Source: Phycisphaerae bacterium (GTDB taxonomy: Bacteria > Planctomycetota > Phycisphaerae > Sedimentisphaerales > Anaerobacaceae). From it: DNA of 54,007 nt. This document shows, piece by piece, positions 1 through 7,567 of the stretch. The notes beneath the pieces are model-generated. The model searched no databases. It saw nothing but the letters and a program-made list of their open reading frames with translations, and was not told the DNA's origin. The stretch is taken from NCBI GenBank assembly GCA_016782865.1, contig JADHXR010000032.1, forward strand, positions 1 through 54,007. The letters are read 5' to 3'. The position numbers and the translations under genes are program-made. Within the stretch, counting starts at the first letter, position 1, and each line of letters starts with the position of its first letter.

Positions 1-498
1 AACTCGATCTGGCTTCGAGCGGCTTATTTTCCGCCTGACTGCATCCGGCTGCATCGACGATAAAACCAATATCGCCTGCTTCGCCGTCTTTGCCAGGCGA
101 AAAACCGCTCGCTCTCGGGCCGACGACGGAGTTTTCAGACAGAGCCTCGTAACAAAATGCATTCTTGGCCCGGCAAAGCTCTTATCTAAGAGTGATCGCC
201 CCATTTGAACCTCAGGGCCGTGCATGAAATAACTTCCCGTTTTGCCTGCCCAATTGCACCGCATCTTCGGTTGCTCCTCAATCGTGGAATCCTCACTGTA
301 GAATAGCTGCAATTCCGGCTCCACTCAATCGATCGCACCCAAATCTACGGCACACTTGGACCCCAAATTCGAGAATCTATTTCATGCACAATCCTCAGTG
401 AATGAAAAAAGTCTTACCGGCTTCGATTGCAGTCGCAAATGAGTATACGAGAGTGTAAAATAGTAGGTTGCCGAAACTGATTTGCCGGACTGACGAAA
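1..498. other. Region without a recognisable gene
   Basis: No open frame with a convincing start or family resemblance is seen on either strand. The last 60 bases before the protease gene at 499 are A+T-rich and probably hold its promoter, but no clear -35/-10 pair with normal spacing could be picked. The first 300 bases may be the decayed end of a gene lying outside the window. Confidence 0.4.
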
Positions 499-1812
499 AT
501 GAAGCCTTTTCATAAGCGAAAATATCGAAGGTTGCTAACGTTTGTTTTTCTTGCGGCTGTTTGCCTGGTGCTTCTCGACCCGGCTCAATTCCTGGAAAAC
601 AGGACGGGACCGAAAGTTGTAGCGTTCGTCATCGATTCGGCTTCCAGTATGATGAAGGAAGAACGAAACATCTTACAGCTTTTCGAGGACCTCACTCATG
701 GTCAGGTGGTTCGCGCTATCCTGAGAAGAAACGGTCAGCCTGATGAGCTTCATTTCTACGATGTTGACGATGTACGAGGCAACGTTGACAGCGAAAGCTA
801 TCTGCATGCTCTTACCCTGGTGAGTAGTTATCTCCAAAACAGGCCGGACGATCGGGTAGTGATAAACATAAGTCTGGGCTCAAATTCTCCCAAGCGGCGG
901 GAGAGTGAGCTTATCAGAGAGATTGTCAACCGGGGGGGCATTGTGGTGGCAGCGGCGGGTAATGACGGCTTGAAGGATTCGAGCTACCCGGCGGTTTGGG
1001 ATGGAGTTATTTGTGTGGGCGCCTCTGGTGGCGGAGTTCGCAAGGACTATTCCAATTACGGCGATGTGGATATCTTCGCCGATGGAAGTTACCGAACAAC
1101 GCAGAGACTTTTACTTGCCTCGGACACCGGCACCGAGACTCATGCCCGCACGGTAGACCTGAACGGGACGTCTTTTGCTGCTCCGAAGGTCTCGGGACTA
1201 ATTGTGAGAATGCTCAGGCTGGACTCCTCCCTCGAGAACCGGCGGATCCTGGATATCCTGGAAAACACATCAGACGATGTGCTCGGTTTTGAGCATGGTT
1301 CTATAAATAGCCTTAACGCCCTTGCTGCGGTAAGCGAAAAATACGCCGTCCTGAGGAGGGCAAGGCAGGTGTTCTTTCTGATCTTCGAAGCGGTGTGTAT
1401 CATCGCTCTGTTTGGTGTCGGGCTGCTCATTGTTATTGGCGTGCCGGGGTTTCTGTTCAGGGTGATTTTCCCCTCTCGCTGGGAGGCGGTCAAGATAAGA
1501 AGAATTGACAAGATAATGAGTAGTGACAGAAGACGTCCCAGGGACATCAAGTACATCGTAAATTGCCTGTTTCCGGGCTATGCCCGGCTTTTTGAGAGAG
1601 CGAACGGAGCTTTGTTGAAAATGGATAAACCGGCGGTAGAATATTTGATACGAGCCTATCCATACAAACCGTCCGATGAGTTTGGGGATTTCCAGAGCTG
1701 TATATACGAGCTTATAGAGAAGATCGGCGGCCAAGAAGCCGAAGAGTTCATCCGGTCCGAACGAGAATGCCAGGATGAGATTTGCGAGCCTGATTCCTGC
1801 TGTCGCGAGTAA
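499..1812 (+). CDS. Membrane-anchored subtilisin-like (S8) serine protease
   Basis: 437 residues. A hydrophobic segment at residues 12-26 is a signal anchor. The S8 triad can be read as Asp46 (VVAFVIDS), His67 (THGQVV) and Ser225 (NGTSFAAPKVSG), with AAAGND supplying the oxyanion Asn. The Asp-His spacing of 21 residues is shorter than in classical subtilisin, and Asp46 is followed by S-A rather than the usual S/T-G. A second hydrophobic stretch at about 288-317 is probably a membrane segment, followed by a basic cytoplasmic tail of about 120 residues. That places the protease domain outside the membrane. The stop codon abuts the next frame, and the next gene's probable start is 24 bases on, so the two are likely co-transcribed. 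The S8 fold is clear; the substrate is unknown. Confidence 0.8.
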   Translation: MKPFHKRKYRRLLTFVFLAAVCLVLLDPAQFLENRTGPKVVAFVIDSASSMMKEERNILQLFEDLTHGQVVRAILRRNGQPDELHFYDVDDVRGNVDSESYLHALTLVSSYLQNRPDDRVVINISLGSNSPKRRESELIREIVNRGGIVVAAAGNDGLKDSSYPAVWDGVICVGASGGGVRKDYSNYGDVDIFADGSYRTTQRLLLASDTGTETHARTVDLNGTSFAAPKVSGLIVRMLRLDSSLENRRILDILENTSDDVLGFEHGSINSLNALAAVSEKYAVLRRARQVFFLIFEAVCIIALFGVGLLIVIGVPGFLFRVIFPSRWEAVKIRRIDKIMSSDRRRPRDIKYIVNCLFPGYARLFERANGALLKMDKPAVEYLIRAYPYKPSDEFGDFQSCIYELIEKIGGQEAEEFIRSERECQDEICEPDSCCRE

Positions 1813-1836
1813 ATGAGTACAGAAAGGGACGAATCC

Positions 1837-4029
1837 ATGCTTAACAAATATACGATCTGTCACATCCTGCTGATGCTGCTTCTTACTGGCGTCACATCCG
1901 GAGAAGGCGTTCAAATGAAACCTTTCACCATCGATTGGCGCGATAATACAAATTCGCTTGTCGATCTTTCCTTTCTGCTCGATGCTCCGGCGGGCAAAGA
2001 CGGTTTCATCCGAGTCAGGAACGGCCACTTGACTAAACCAAATGGTGAACGTTTTCGCATCTGGGGAGTCAACTTCACGGGCGCATCGTGCTTTCCGTCG
2101 AAGCAAGACGCTCCGGTAGTGGCCGAACATCTAGCCCGCTTCGGTATTAACTGTGTCAGATTTCACTTTCTCGATTCGAATTGGTCGGCCAGCGTCTTTA
2201 TAGAGGGCACCGACGACACGCGCGCCCTGGACCTCCAGCAACTCGACCTGTGGGATTACTTAGTCGCCGAGTTGAAGAATCGCGGCATCTACACCAACAT
2301 CAATCTGAATGTCGGCCGCAACTATCGCAAGGGTGACGGCGTGAAGGATTACGAATATCTGGGGCTGGCAAAGGTCGTGAATTATTTTGACCGGCGCGTT
2401 CAGGAACTTCACAGGGAATATGCTGAGCAGCTTGCGACCCACTATAATCCCTATACGAAATCGCAGTACCGATATGAACCGGCGGTGGCGACCGTCGAAC
2501 TTGTGAATGAGAACTCCATTGTCGAGGCCTGGTTCAGCAACAGGCTGCTCGGGAAGAACACCAGGAAACGTCCCGGAACGTGGACCGATATCACTGCCTG
2601 GTATGCGAACCAATTGACCGAGAGGTACAACGCATGGCTCACCGATCGCCTGTCTTCTGCCGAACTAAAGACATTGCGCAAGCCTCTCCTGAGCGCAGTC
2701 GAAGGAATGGCCGGTGCAGGTGCGGATGAGTTTGTGCCCCGTTTGACAAGAGATCAGTTCGCGGCTGCTCCCAAGAAGAGGTTTCACCTGGAAGCTACCT
2801 TCTACATGGAACTTGAGCGCGACTATTTTGAAAGAATGTACAGTTTCCTGAAGAAAGACCTGGGCGTGCGGTCATTGATAGTCGGCACCAGCGATCACAA
2901 TCACAGCAAGACGGGCTATCCTTTGCTCGCTTCCACGTCACAAATGGACATCGTGGATGGTCACGTCTACTGGCAGCATCCCAGCTATTCCACCGATCCC
3001 GGGACGAACCGGAGGACTTTTTCCATAAAGAATACTCCGATGGTCAACGATCCTTACAACTCTACGGTGGTTCAACTCTCTCGATCAGCAGTCGCGGGCA
3101 TGCCGTACACTGTCTCGGAGACCAATCATCCCTTCCCCAACGAATACGCCTGCGAAGGCATCGGAATACTCGCCGCCTACTCGGCCTTTCACGACTGGGA
3201 CGGGATCTATCTCTACACGTTCGAGCACAAGAACCCCGAAGAATGGAGACCGAAGATATTGGGGCACTTCGACATTCGTCGGGACCCGGTAAAGATGAGC
3301 AATATTGCCGCGTGCGCAGCGATGTTTCTCAGAGGCGACGTTCGCCCGGCACTCGAGACGGTCCGAAGATCGTTCTCGATCGAGCAGGTGCGCGAGGGCA
3401 TCCGGCTGCCATATTCCGAGCGTCCCTATTTCACACCCGGATTCTCGTTGGCAATTCCCCTGCGACACGCGACGCGAATAGCCGGTTTTGATGATCCGCA
3501 GGGGCAAGATACCAGGGCGGGCCTCAGCAGTCCGACTGTCTCCGACACGGGTGAGCTGGCATGGTACCATTCTGAGCGGACAAGGGGGTTCGTAACGGTC
3601 GAGACGGAAAGGTCACAAGTGCTAATCGGTTTTGTAAAAGGCCATGACTATGAGTTGAAGAATCTCTCGGCGACAGTGGAAAACGAATTTTGCTCGATAA
3701 TCCTTACCTCTCTGGACGGTCAACCCATATCTCGCTCGCAGCGTCTGCTTCTTGTCACGACGGCCCGGTCGGCCAACAGCGGCATGATCTGGAACGAAAA
3801 GAGGACAACCCTGTCCGACTGGGGATCGGCGCCAACTGTCATCGAACCTGTAAAAGGAAAGATATTCCTTCGAAACCTAAAGCCGGCGCAGCGAATTGAG
3901 GCTACTCCTCTGGACGGCGCAGGCAAATCGTTGGGCGATTCGATCATCGCTCGTGACATCAAGGGCGATTGCACTCTTGCTGTCGGAGAGCAAGCCACGA
4001 CGTGGTATCTGATAAGAATCCGAAGATAG
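1837..4029 (+). CDS. Secreted GH5-like glycoside hydrolase
   Basis: 730 residues from the ATG at 1837. That start is preferred over 1813 because AGAAAGGGA lies 7 bases upstream and the protein then opens with a normal signal peptide (hydrophobic core LLMLLLTG). The N-terminal half has the clan-A (beta/alpha)8 pattern: IWGVNF near residue 75, a conserved-looking RFGINCVRFHFLD at 101-113, the Asn-Glu acid/base pair N224-E225 (ELVNENS) and a probable nucleophile E428 (TVSETNHPFPNE). The last 200 residues look like a beta-sandwich accessory domain. The overall design resembles large GH5-type or related cellulase-fold enzymes of planctomycetes. The substrate cannot be read from the sequence. It sits between the S8 protease gene and the SGNH/BNR gene on the same strand. 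Confidence 0.75.
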   Translation: MLNKYTICHILLMLLLTGVTSGEGVQMKPFTIDWRDNTNSLVDLSFLLDAPAGKDGFIRVRNGHLTKPNGERFRIWGVNFTGASCFPSKQDAPVVAEHLARFGINCVRFHFLDSNWSASVFIEGTDDTRALDLQQLDLWDYLVAELKNRGIYTNINLNVGRNYRKGDGVKDYEYLGLAKVVNYFDRRVQELHREYAEQLATHYNPYTKSQYRYEPAVATVELVNENSIVEAWFSNRLLGKNTRKRPGTWTDITAWYANQLTERYNAWLTDRLSSAELKTLRKPLLSAVEGMAGAGADEFVPRLTRDQFAAAPKKRFHLEATFYMELERDYFERMYSFLKKDLGVRSLIVGTSDHNHSKTGYPLLASTSQMDIVDGHVYWQHPSYSTDPGTNRRTFSIKNTPMVNDPYNSTVVQLSRSAVAGMPYTVSETNHPFPNEYACEGIGILAAYSAFHDWDGIYLYTFEHKNPEEWRPKILGHFDIRRDPVKMSNIAACAAMFLRGDVRPALETVRRSFSIEQVREGIRLPYSERPYFTPGFSLAIPLRHATRIAGFDDPQGQDTRAGLSSPTVSDTGELAWYHSERTRGFVTVETERSQVLIGFVKGHDYELKNLSATVENEFCSIILTSLDGQPISRSQRLLLVTTARSANSGMIWNEKRTTLSDWGSAPTVIEPVKGKIFLRNLKPAQRIEATPLDGAGKSLGDSIIARDIKGDCTLAVGEQATTWYLIRIRR

Positions 4030-4063
4030 ATGCCGGAACAATCCGGTCGTCGAGGAGACACCA

Positions 4064-5002
4064 ATGGCATTGACACTAAAGGTATTGCTGATTTGCGGCT
4101 CTTGTCTGTCGGCACGAGCTGCCGGAGACGACGGCATTATCATTCGCAAGAATCAACGGATGTTAGATCAAATCGAACGCACCTACTCGGAAATACCTCC
4201 GGTCCGATACAGCGCTGCGCCGGATCGGTGGAAGAATCTGGCGCGCACCGGAGACCGCCTTCTCGAAGGTGGGATTTTGCGCGTGGTCATGCTCGGTGAC
4301 AGCATTGTCAACGATACCAGCCGATCCTGTTGGAATCTCTTGCTTGAGAAGTCCTGCCCGGAACTCAGGGTGGAAAAGATCACGTCTGTTCGAGGGTCAA
4401 CCGGCTGTTGGTGGTACAAGGAGCCCGGCCGTGTACAAAGATATGTCCTCGATCACAAACCGGACCTGGTCATAATCGGGGGCATAAGCCATCGCGGCGA
4501 TGTAGATTCCGTCCGGGGCGTCATCGGTCAAATCCGAGCCGGCTCCGATGCAGATATTCTCTTGATGACCGGCGCCTTTGGACGCCTCGACCCTCGTGAC
4601 GAGAACCAGTGGAAGACCATTAGCGAACCTGATCATTACAGCGTTTACCGCAAAGGCCTGGAGAATCTCACCAATGAGATCGACGTTGCCTTGCTCGACA
4701 TGGAAGCTGCCTGGGGCCAGTACATCCGCCAATCCTCAAGGGACCTCGAGTGGTTCAAACGGGACGCCATTCACGCCAATGAACGCGGTGAACAGATTCT
4801 CGGACACATTCTTGCGATTTACCTTACCCCACATGCAGCGGCGGACCAGAATAGTATGTCGTTCGTTCTTTCTGAGCACGGCTGTGGAAGGGCAACAGCG
4901 TATTCCGAATTCAATAAGATCGTCACAATCGGCGGCAAGACCCATGTGTCGTGGCTGGACGTTCTCCCGAACCTGCCTCACGCCGCAGAATGCGAGTTTT
5001 GA
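4064..5002 (+). pseudogene. 5' half of split SGNH-hydrolase/BNR gene
   Basis: ATG at 4064 with GAGGAGACACC before it. Host coding sequence continues to 4960 (299 codons); codons 300-312 and the stop at 5002 lie inside the integrated element. The SGNH hydrolase domain shows block I GDSIVND, a Gly-rich GSTGCWW block and block V DAIHANERG with the Asp-His pair, the pattern of a GDSL/SGNH carbohydrate esterase. From about residue 280 (KIVTIGGKTHVSWLD) it enters a BNR-type beta-propeller. That domain continues in frame at 31312 after removal of 4961-31311, giving a predicted 683-residue enzyme. The catalytic block is present, so a truncated esterase could still be made in the integrated state. Confidence 0.85.
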
Positions 5003-6262
5003 CCCCGAAAATGCACTTTCTTGCTCTTCGCCCTTCGTGTTTTGCTGTGGCTTGCCCCCGTTTGCCGTGGTGTGCTGTGCCGCTTTCTGTGCCGCTTTTT
5101 CGGTCTCTGCCTCGGCGTCGGCCATGACCTCGGCCCGTGCCGCTTCCTGCATATCAGCTTCGAGCAATTGGTGGTAATGCTCAAGAGCAACTGCCGGTGA
5201 ATTTCCAATCCATGAGCAGACAGCCTTGATGTTGCCGTTCGTCTGCCGGAACAATTCCGTTTCTCGTGTGGACCTGCAATTCTGGAACGGCTTTGGCCAC
5301 GGCTCAACTCCGGCCCTGTGGACTATTGAGTAGAACATTCCCCGCAGGTCCGCCGCCTTGCTGTATCGTGCGATACAGTAGACGTCCCCGGCTTTGGCCA
5401 TATCGAAGGCGTCCTGGAACAACTCCTGCAACTCTGGAAACATCGGGACCGTCCTGATGCCGCCGTCGGCGTGGTGTTCGGTCTTGCTGGCACGAACAAC
5501 AAATCGCTCGTGTTCAAAGTCTACGTCTTGCCATTTGAGACCCAGGACTTCGCTCGGACACCGTAGTCCGCCCCAACGTACCAAACCGAAGAGAAGCCGC
5601 CATGTTGCGTCGGGACACGCCTCCAAGACCTTATATGCGATCTCACGAGTAACGTAGAATAGTCTCTTTTTGTTTGCCCTGACCGTGACCGGCTGGCCCC
5701 TGCCGATGAATGGATTCTCCGTTACAAGTTTCGCAGTGATTGCAGCGTTCCAGAATTGCCGTGCAATGCCTATCAGTTTCCTCACGGTGTTCTCGGCAAG
5801 ATTCTTGTCGGTCTTTAGCCATACCCTATAGCTCATGGCGTCCTGTGCGGTAACGCCTGTCAACATCTTTCTCGGGAAGAATTCTGCCATCTTATTTTCG
5901 GCGTCCCGCCATCGTCTGACCGTCGATGACTTCACATCGGCCCTACTGGTAATGTATTGACCGACCCACTGGCTGACAGTGTACTTCTCTTGCTCTTGCT
6001 GTTCCGCCCGTTCTTCCACAAGACCGGCTTTCACAAACCGCGAATGTATCTTGTCCGATAAGTCACCGACCCATTTTGCCGTTGTTGCGTCCATCACAGA
6101 ACGCGAATACATACATGCAAGCAGGGATTCCACTCCGGTCTTGAATAGCCTTGCCTGCTCCATATTCATTTTACCCAGCCTGATTGTCTTGCGGCTGCCA
6201 TCCTGAGCCACAAAGAGAATCCGCTTGCGCCTGTTCGGGTCTCTTGCTATCGAAGCCATCAT
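4736..6262 (-). CDS. int: Tyrosine recombinase (integrase) with host-encoded tail
   Basis: 508 codons in the integrated state. An N-terminal SAM-like core-binding domain lies at about 92-190 and a catalytic domain at 200-375. Catalytic residues are R234 (GGLRCPSE), K260 (RASKTE), R333 (RSTRETE) and nucleophile Y363 (ALEHYHQL). The WIGNS motif before the Tyr is typical of planctomycete recombinases from memory of the family. Residues 1-434 are element-encoded, 435-440 lie on the att core, and the last 68 residues are read from host DNA antisense to the SGNH gene. In the excised circle the tail would instead be 72 residues from 31078-31293, including WPTLPEQIKTTIKDL, giving 512 residues. The start at 6262 overlaps the stop of the upstream RHH gene (ATGA); a second ATG at 6259 is better spaced from AAAGGG. 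Confidence 0.9.
   Translation of the reverse strand: MMASIARDPNRRKRILFVAQDGSRKTIRLGKMNMEQARLFKTGVESLLACMYSRSVMDATTAKWVGDLSDKIHSRFVKAGLVEERAEQQEQEKYTVSQWVGQYITSRADVKSSTVRRWRDAENKMAEFFPRKMLTGVTAQDAMSYRVWLKTDKNLAENTVRKLIGIARQFWNAAITAKLVTENPFIGRGQPVTVRANKKRLFYVTREIAYKVLEACPDATWRLLFGLVRWGGLRCPSEVLGLKWQDVDFEHERFVVRASKTEHHADGGIRTVPMFPELQELFQDAFDMAKAGDVYCIARYSKAADLRGMFYSIVHRAGVEPWPKPFQNCRSTRETELFRQTNGNIKAVCSWIGNSPAVALEHYHQLLEADMQEAARAEVMADAEAETEKAAQKAAQHTTANGGKPQQNTKGEEQESAFSGSKLAFCGVRQVRENVQPRHMGLAADCDDLIEFGIRCCPSTAVLRKNERHTILVRRCMWGKVNRKNVSENLFTAFIGVNGVPFEPLEVP
4943..4960. repeat. attL core, 18-bp direct repeat
   Basis: CATGTGTCGTGGCTGGAC. On the plus strand it encodes H-V-S-W-L-D of the host SGNH/BNR protein. 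On the minus strand it encodes V-Q-P-R-H-M, integrase residues 435-440. Bases on either side differ from those flanking the copy at 31294-31311, so the identity is exactly 18 bp. Confidence 0.92.
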
Positions 6263-6435
6263 TCATCCCTTTCTATCACGTTTTGAAGGACATCGGCTAT
6301 GTACGTGCCCACGGTCTTTCGTTCTCGCTTTGCCTGCTTTTGCAGACCCCTGCGCAGAGCTGCCGTCACGCGGAAAGTAATCTTCACGTTTCGACGCTGC
6401 TTTTTCGGTAACGGTGGCCTTCCCATTTTCGCCAT
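6259..6435 (-). CDS. Small ribbon-helix-helix-like regulator upstream of int
   Basis: 58 residues, very basic. The sequence VKITFRVTAALRRGLQKQAK followed by TVGTYIADVLQNVIE matches the beta-strand/helix/helix pattern of CopG/Arc-type DNA-binding proteins. Its TGA stop overlaps the integrase start, so the two genes are translationally coupled. The start is the ATG at 6435; no strong ribosome site is visible. A small DNA-binding protein coupled to int suggests control of int expression or a directionality factor, but this is inference. Confidence 0.7.
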   Translation of the reverse strand: MAKMGRPPLPKKQRRNVKITFRVTAALRRGLQKQAKRERKTVGTYIADVLQNVIERDE

Positions 6436-6477
6436 AACCTCAATTTACTATATGTCGGACATAATATCAAGCGTTTT

Positions 6478-6699
6478 CTAAGAATTTCCTGAAGTTTTTT
6501 TTCTGGCCCACTCTCGTAGGTCCTCGACACTGTAACGCACAATATTACTCCCGACTCGGATAACCGGAATGTCACCTCTCGGTGCTGTCAAGCTATATAG
6601 ACTCCTCTCGGAGATGCTCAGCACCTTGGCAGTCTCTCTCGGTGTGAGCAGAATCTGCTCGACCTCCACCGATAGCAGGTTTTGGCCGTTTTCACTCAT
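6478..6699 (-). CDS. Excisionase-like helix-turn-helix protein
   Basis: 73 residues from the ATG at 6699. The core LLTPRETAKVLSISERSLYSL followed by PVIRVGSNIVRYSVEDLREWARKK is the winged-helix pattern of the AlpA/Xis (HTH_17, MerR-like) family: a leading helix-turn-helix, a short wing with the R-x-G and V-R-Y elements, and a C-terminal helix. Such proteins bend att DNA for excision or regulate int. It lies two short genes from int on the same strand. The frame stays open far upstream, but codons before 6699 do not resemble the family. Confidence 0.8.
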   Translation of the reverse strand: MSENGQNLLSVEVEQILLTPRETAKVLSISERSLYSLTAPRGDIPVIRVGSNIVRYSVEDLREWARKKTSGNS

Positions 6700-6704
6700 C
6701 AGCT

Positions 6705-6845
6705 CTAAAACAATCGCCTTTCCTTTGACGTCCGCTTGGTCTTTTCCGGTGGCTTCGTATCGCCGCCCATGAAGTCGCCGACGGCCGCAAGTACCCGCTG
6801 CCGGCGTTCGTGCCTGTCCTTTTCCGTTATGTTTGGCTTCGGCAT
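6705..6845 (-). CDS. Small basic hypothetical protein
   Basis: 46 residues, rich in Lys, Arg and Glu (KDRHERRQRVLAAVGDF). The start at 6845 has an AAGGT just upstream, with an alternative ATG at 6848. The stop lies 5 bases before the excisionase-like start, so it would be a tightly packed leader gene. No family recognised. It competes with an overlapping longer frame that is less gene-like. Confidence 0.4.
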   Translation of the reverse strand: MPKPNITEKDRHERRQRVLAAVGDFMGGDTKPPEKTKRTSKERRLF

Positions 6846-6905
6846 CATACCTTGGCTTGCCACTTTTCCCTAAGAATGTGGGGGAGACCATCTTTCGACT
6901 TCGCC

Positions 6906-7220
6906 TCAAAACGGAATGCCATCATCCGCCACCGGGGGCAAGGGTAGCCCCTTGCCGGGCTCATACTCGTGCAAGTAGTCGTGAACTTCTCTCAGTAAGG
7001 AAATATCTGCAAGCACCTGATCGGCCTCTGGTGTGTCGTCTATAAGTCTGGACACTTCATCGTGAACACATTTGCAATGCTCGTACTTGAGCTGTCTCAT
7101 TTTCTCAGTGAGTTTATGCTGTTCGACAACAAGGCCCTCTCGTTGTCGTGCAGTCCTGCGGATGTCGTCCTCAATAGTCAAATATCGCTTCTTCGTTTCT
7201 GTGGTTCTTTCTGTTTCCAT
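6906..7220 (-). CDS. Hypothetical phage-type coiled-coil protein
   Basis: 104 residues from the ATG at 7220, which has AAAGGA six bases upstream and begins two bases after the preceding gene's stop. An earlier ATG at 7226 overlaps that stop. The protein is almost all helix, with a charged heptad-like stretch at residues 15-60 (EDDIRRTARQREGLVVEQHK) and a Pro/Gly-rich tail ending in DDGIPF. The acidic DDGIPF end resembles single-stranded-DNA-binding protein tails, which is suggestive only. It sits in the replication operon just after the primase-helicase and a small charged gene. Confidence 0.6.
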   Translation of the reverse strand: METERTTETKKRYLTIEDDIRRTARQREGLVVEQHKLTEKMRQLKYEHCKCVHDEVSRLIDDTPEADQVLADISLLREVHDYLHEYEPGKGLPLPPVADDGIPF

Positions 7221-7222
7221 TT

Positions 7223-7567
7223 TCATTCCTTTCGATAAGTGCTTTGTTTCCACAACTGGCCCTGTTTGGCCTCTTGCTTGGGCACCCGCCTTCGTTTCGG
7301 CCTGCCCGACAAATACTCTTTCATGGCCTCAAATATTCGCGACAGACGGCCTTGCTTGCGGCGGCGATCCATGCTGCTGCGCATGTCTTCCAGAACACGT
7401 TTGCAAATGTCGCCTAATAGTTCCGGCTCGGATTCCAATTGATTCTTCAATTCGACACCCTTGCCAAAATAGAACAAGGCTTTCGTTTCAATCTCTTCGC
7501 TCGGGTCCATCGACCTGCCCAGGTCTGCTTCGACTTCCTGTTTGAGCTTCTCAAGTTGTGCGTCCAT
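7223..7567 (-). CDS. Hypothetical charged protein of the replication operon
   Basis: 114 residues, highly charged, predicted mostly helical, with a basic C-terminal third (GRPKRRRVPKQEAKQG). The start overlaps the last base of the primase-helicase stop (TAATG), and its own stop overlaps the ribosome site of the next gene, so translation is probably coupled across all three. No family recognised. Confidence 0.6.
   Translation of the reverse strand: MDAQLEKLKQEVEADLGRSMDPSEEIETKALFYFGKGVELKNQLESEPELLGDICKRVLEDMRSSMDRRRKQGRLSRIFEAMKEYLSGRPKRRRVPKQEAKQGQLWKQSTYRKE

Noticed and set aside
1270..2130. Minus-strand open frame opposite the S8 protease and glycosidase genes
   Set aside because: No ribosome site or family resemblance; both plus-strand genes explain the coding signal.
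4736..4942. The last 68 codons of the integrase as a native domain
   Set aside because: They are host DNA antisense to the SGNH hydrolase gene, beyond the att core; the native tail is encoded at 31078-31293.
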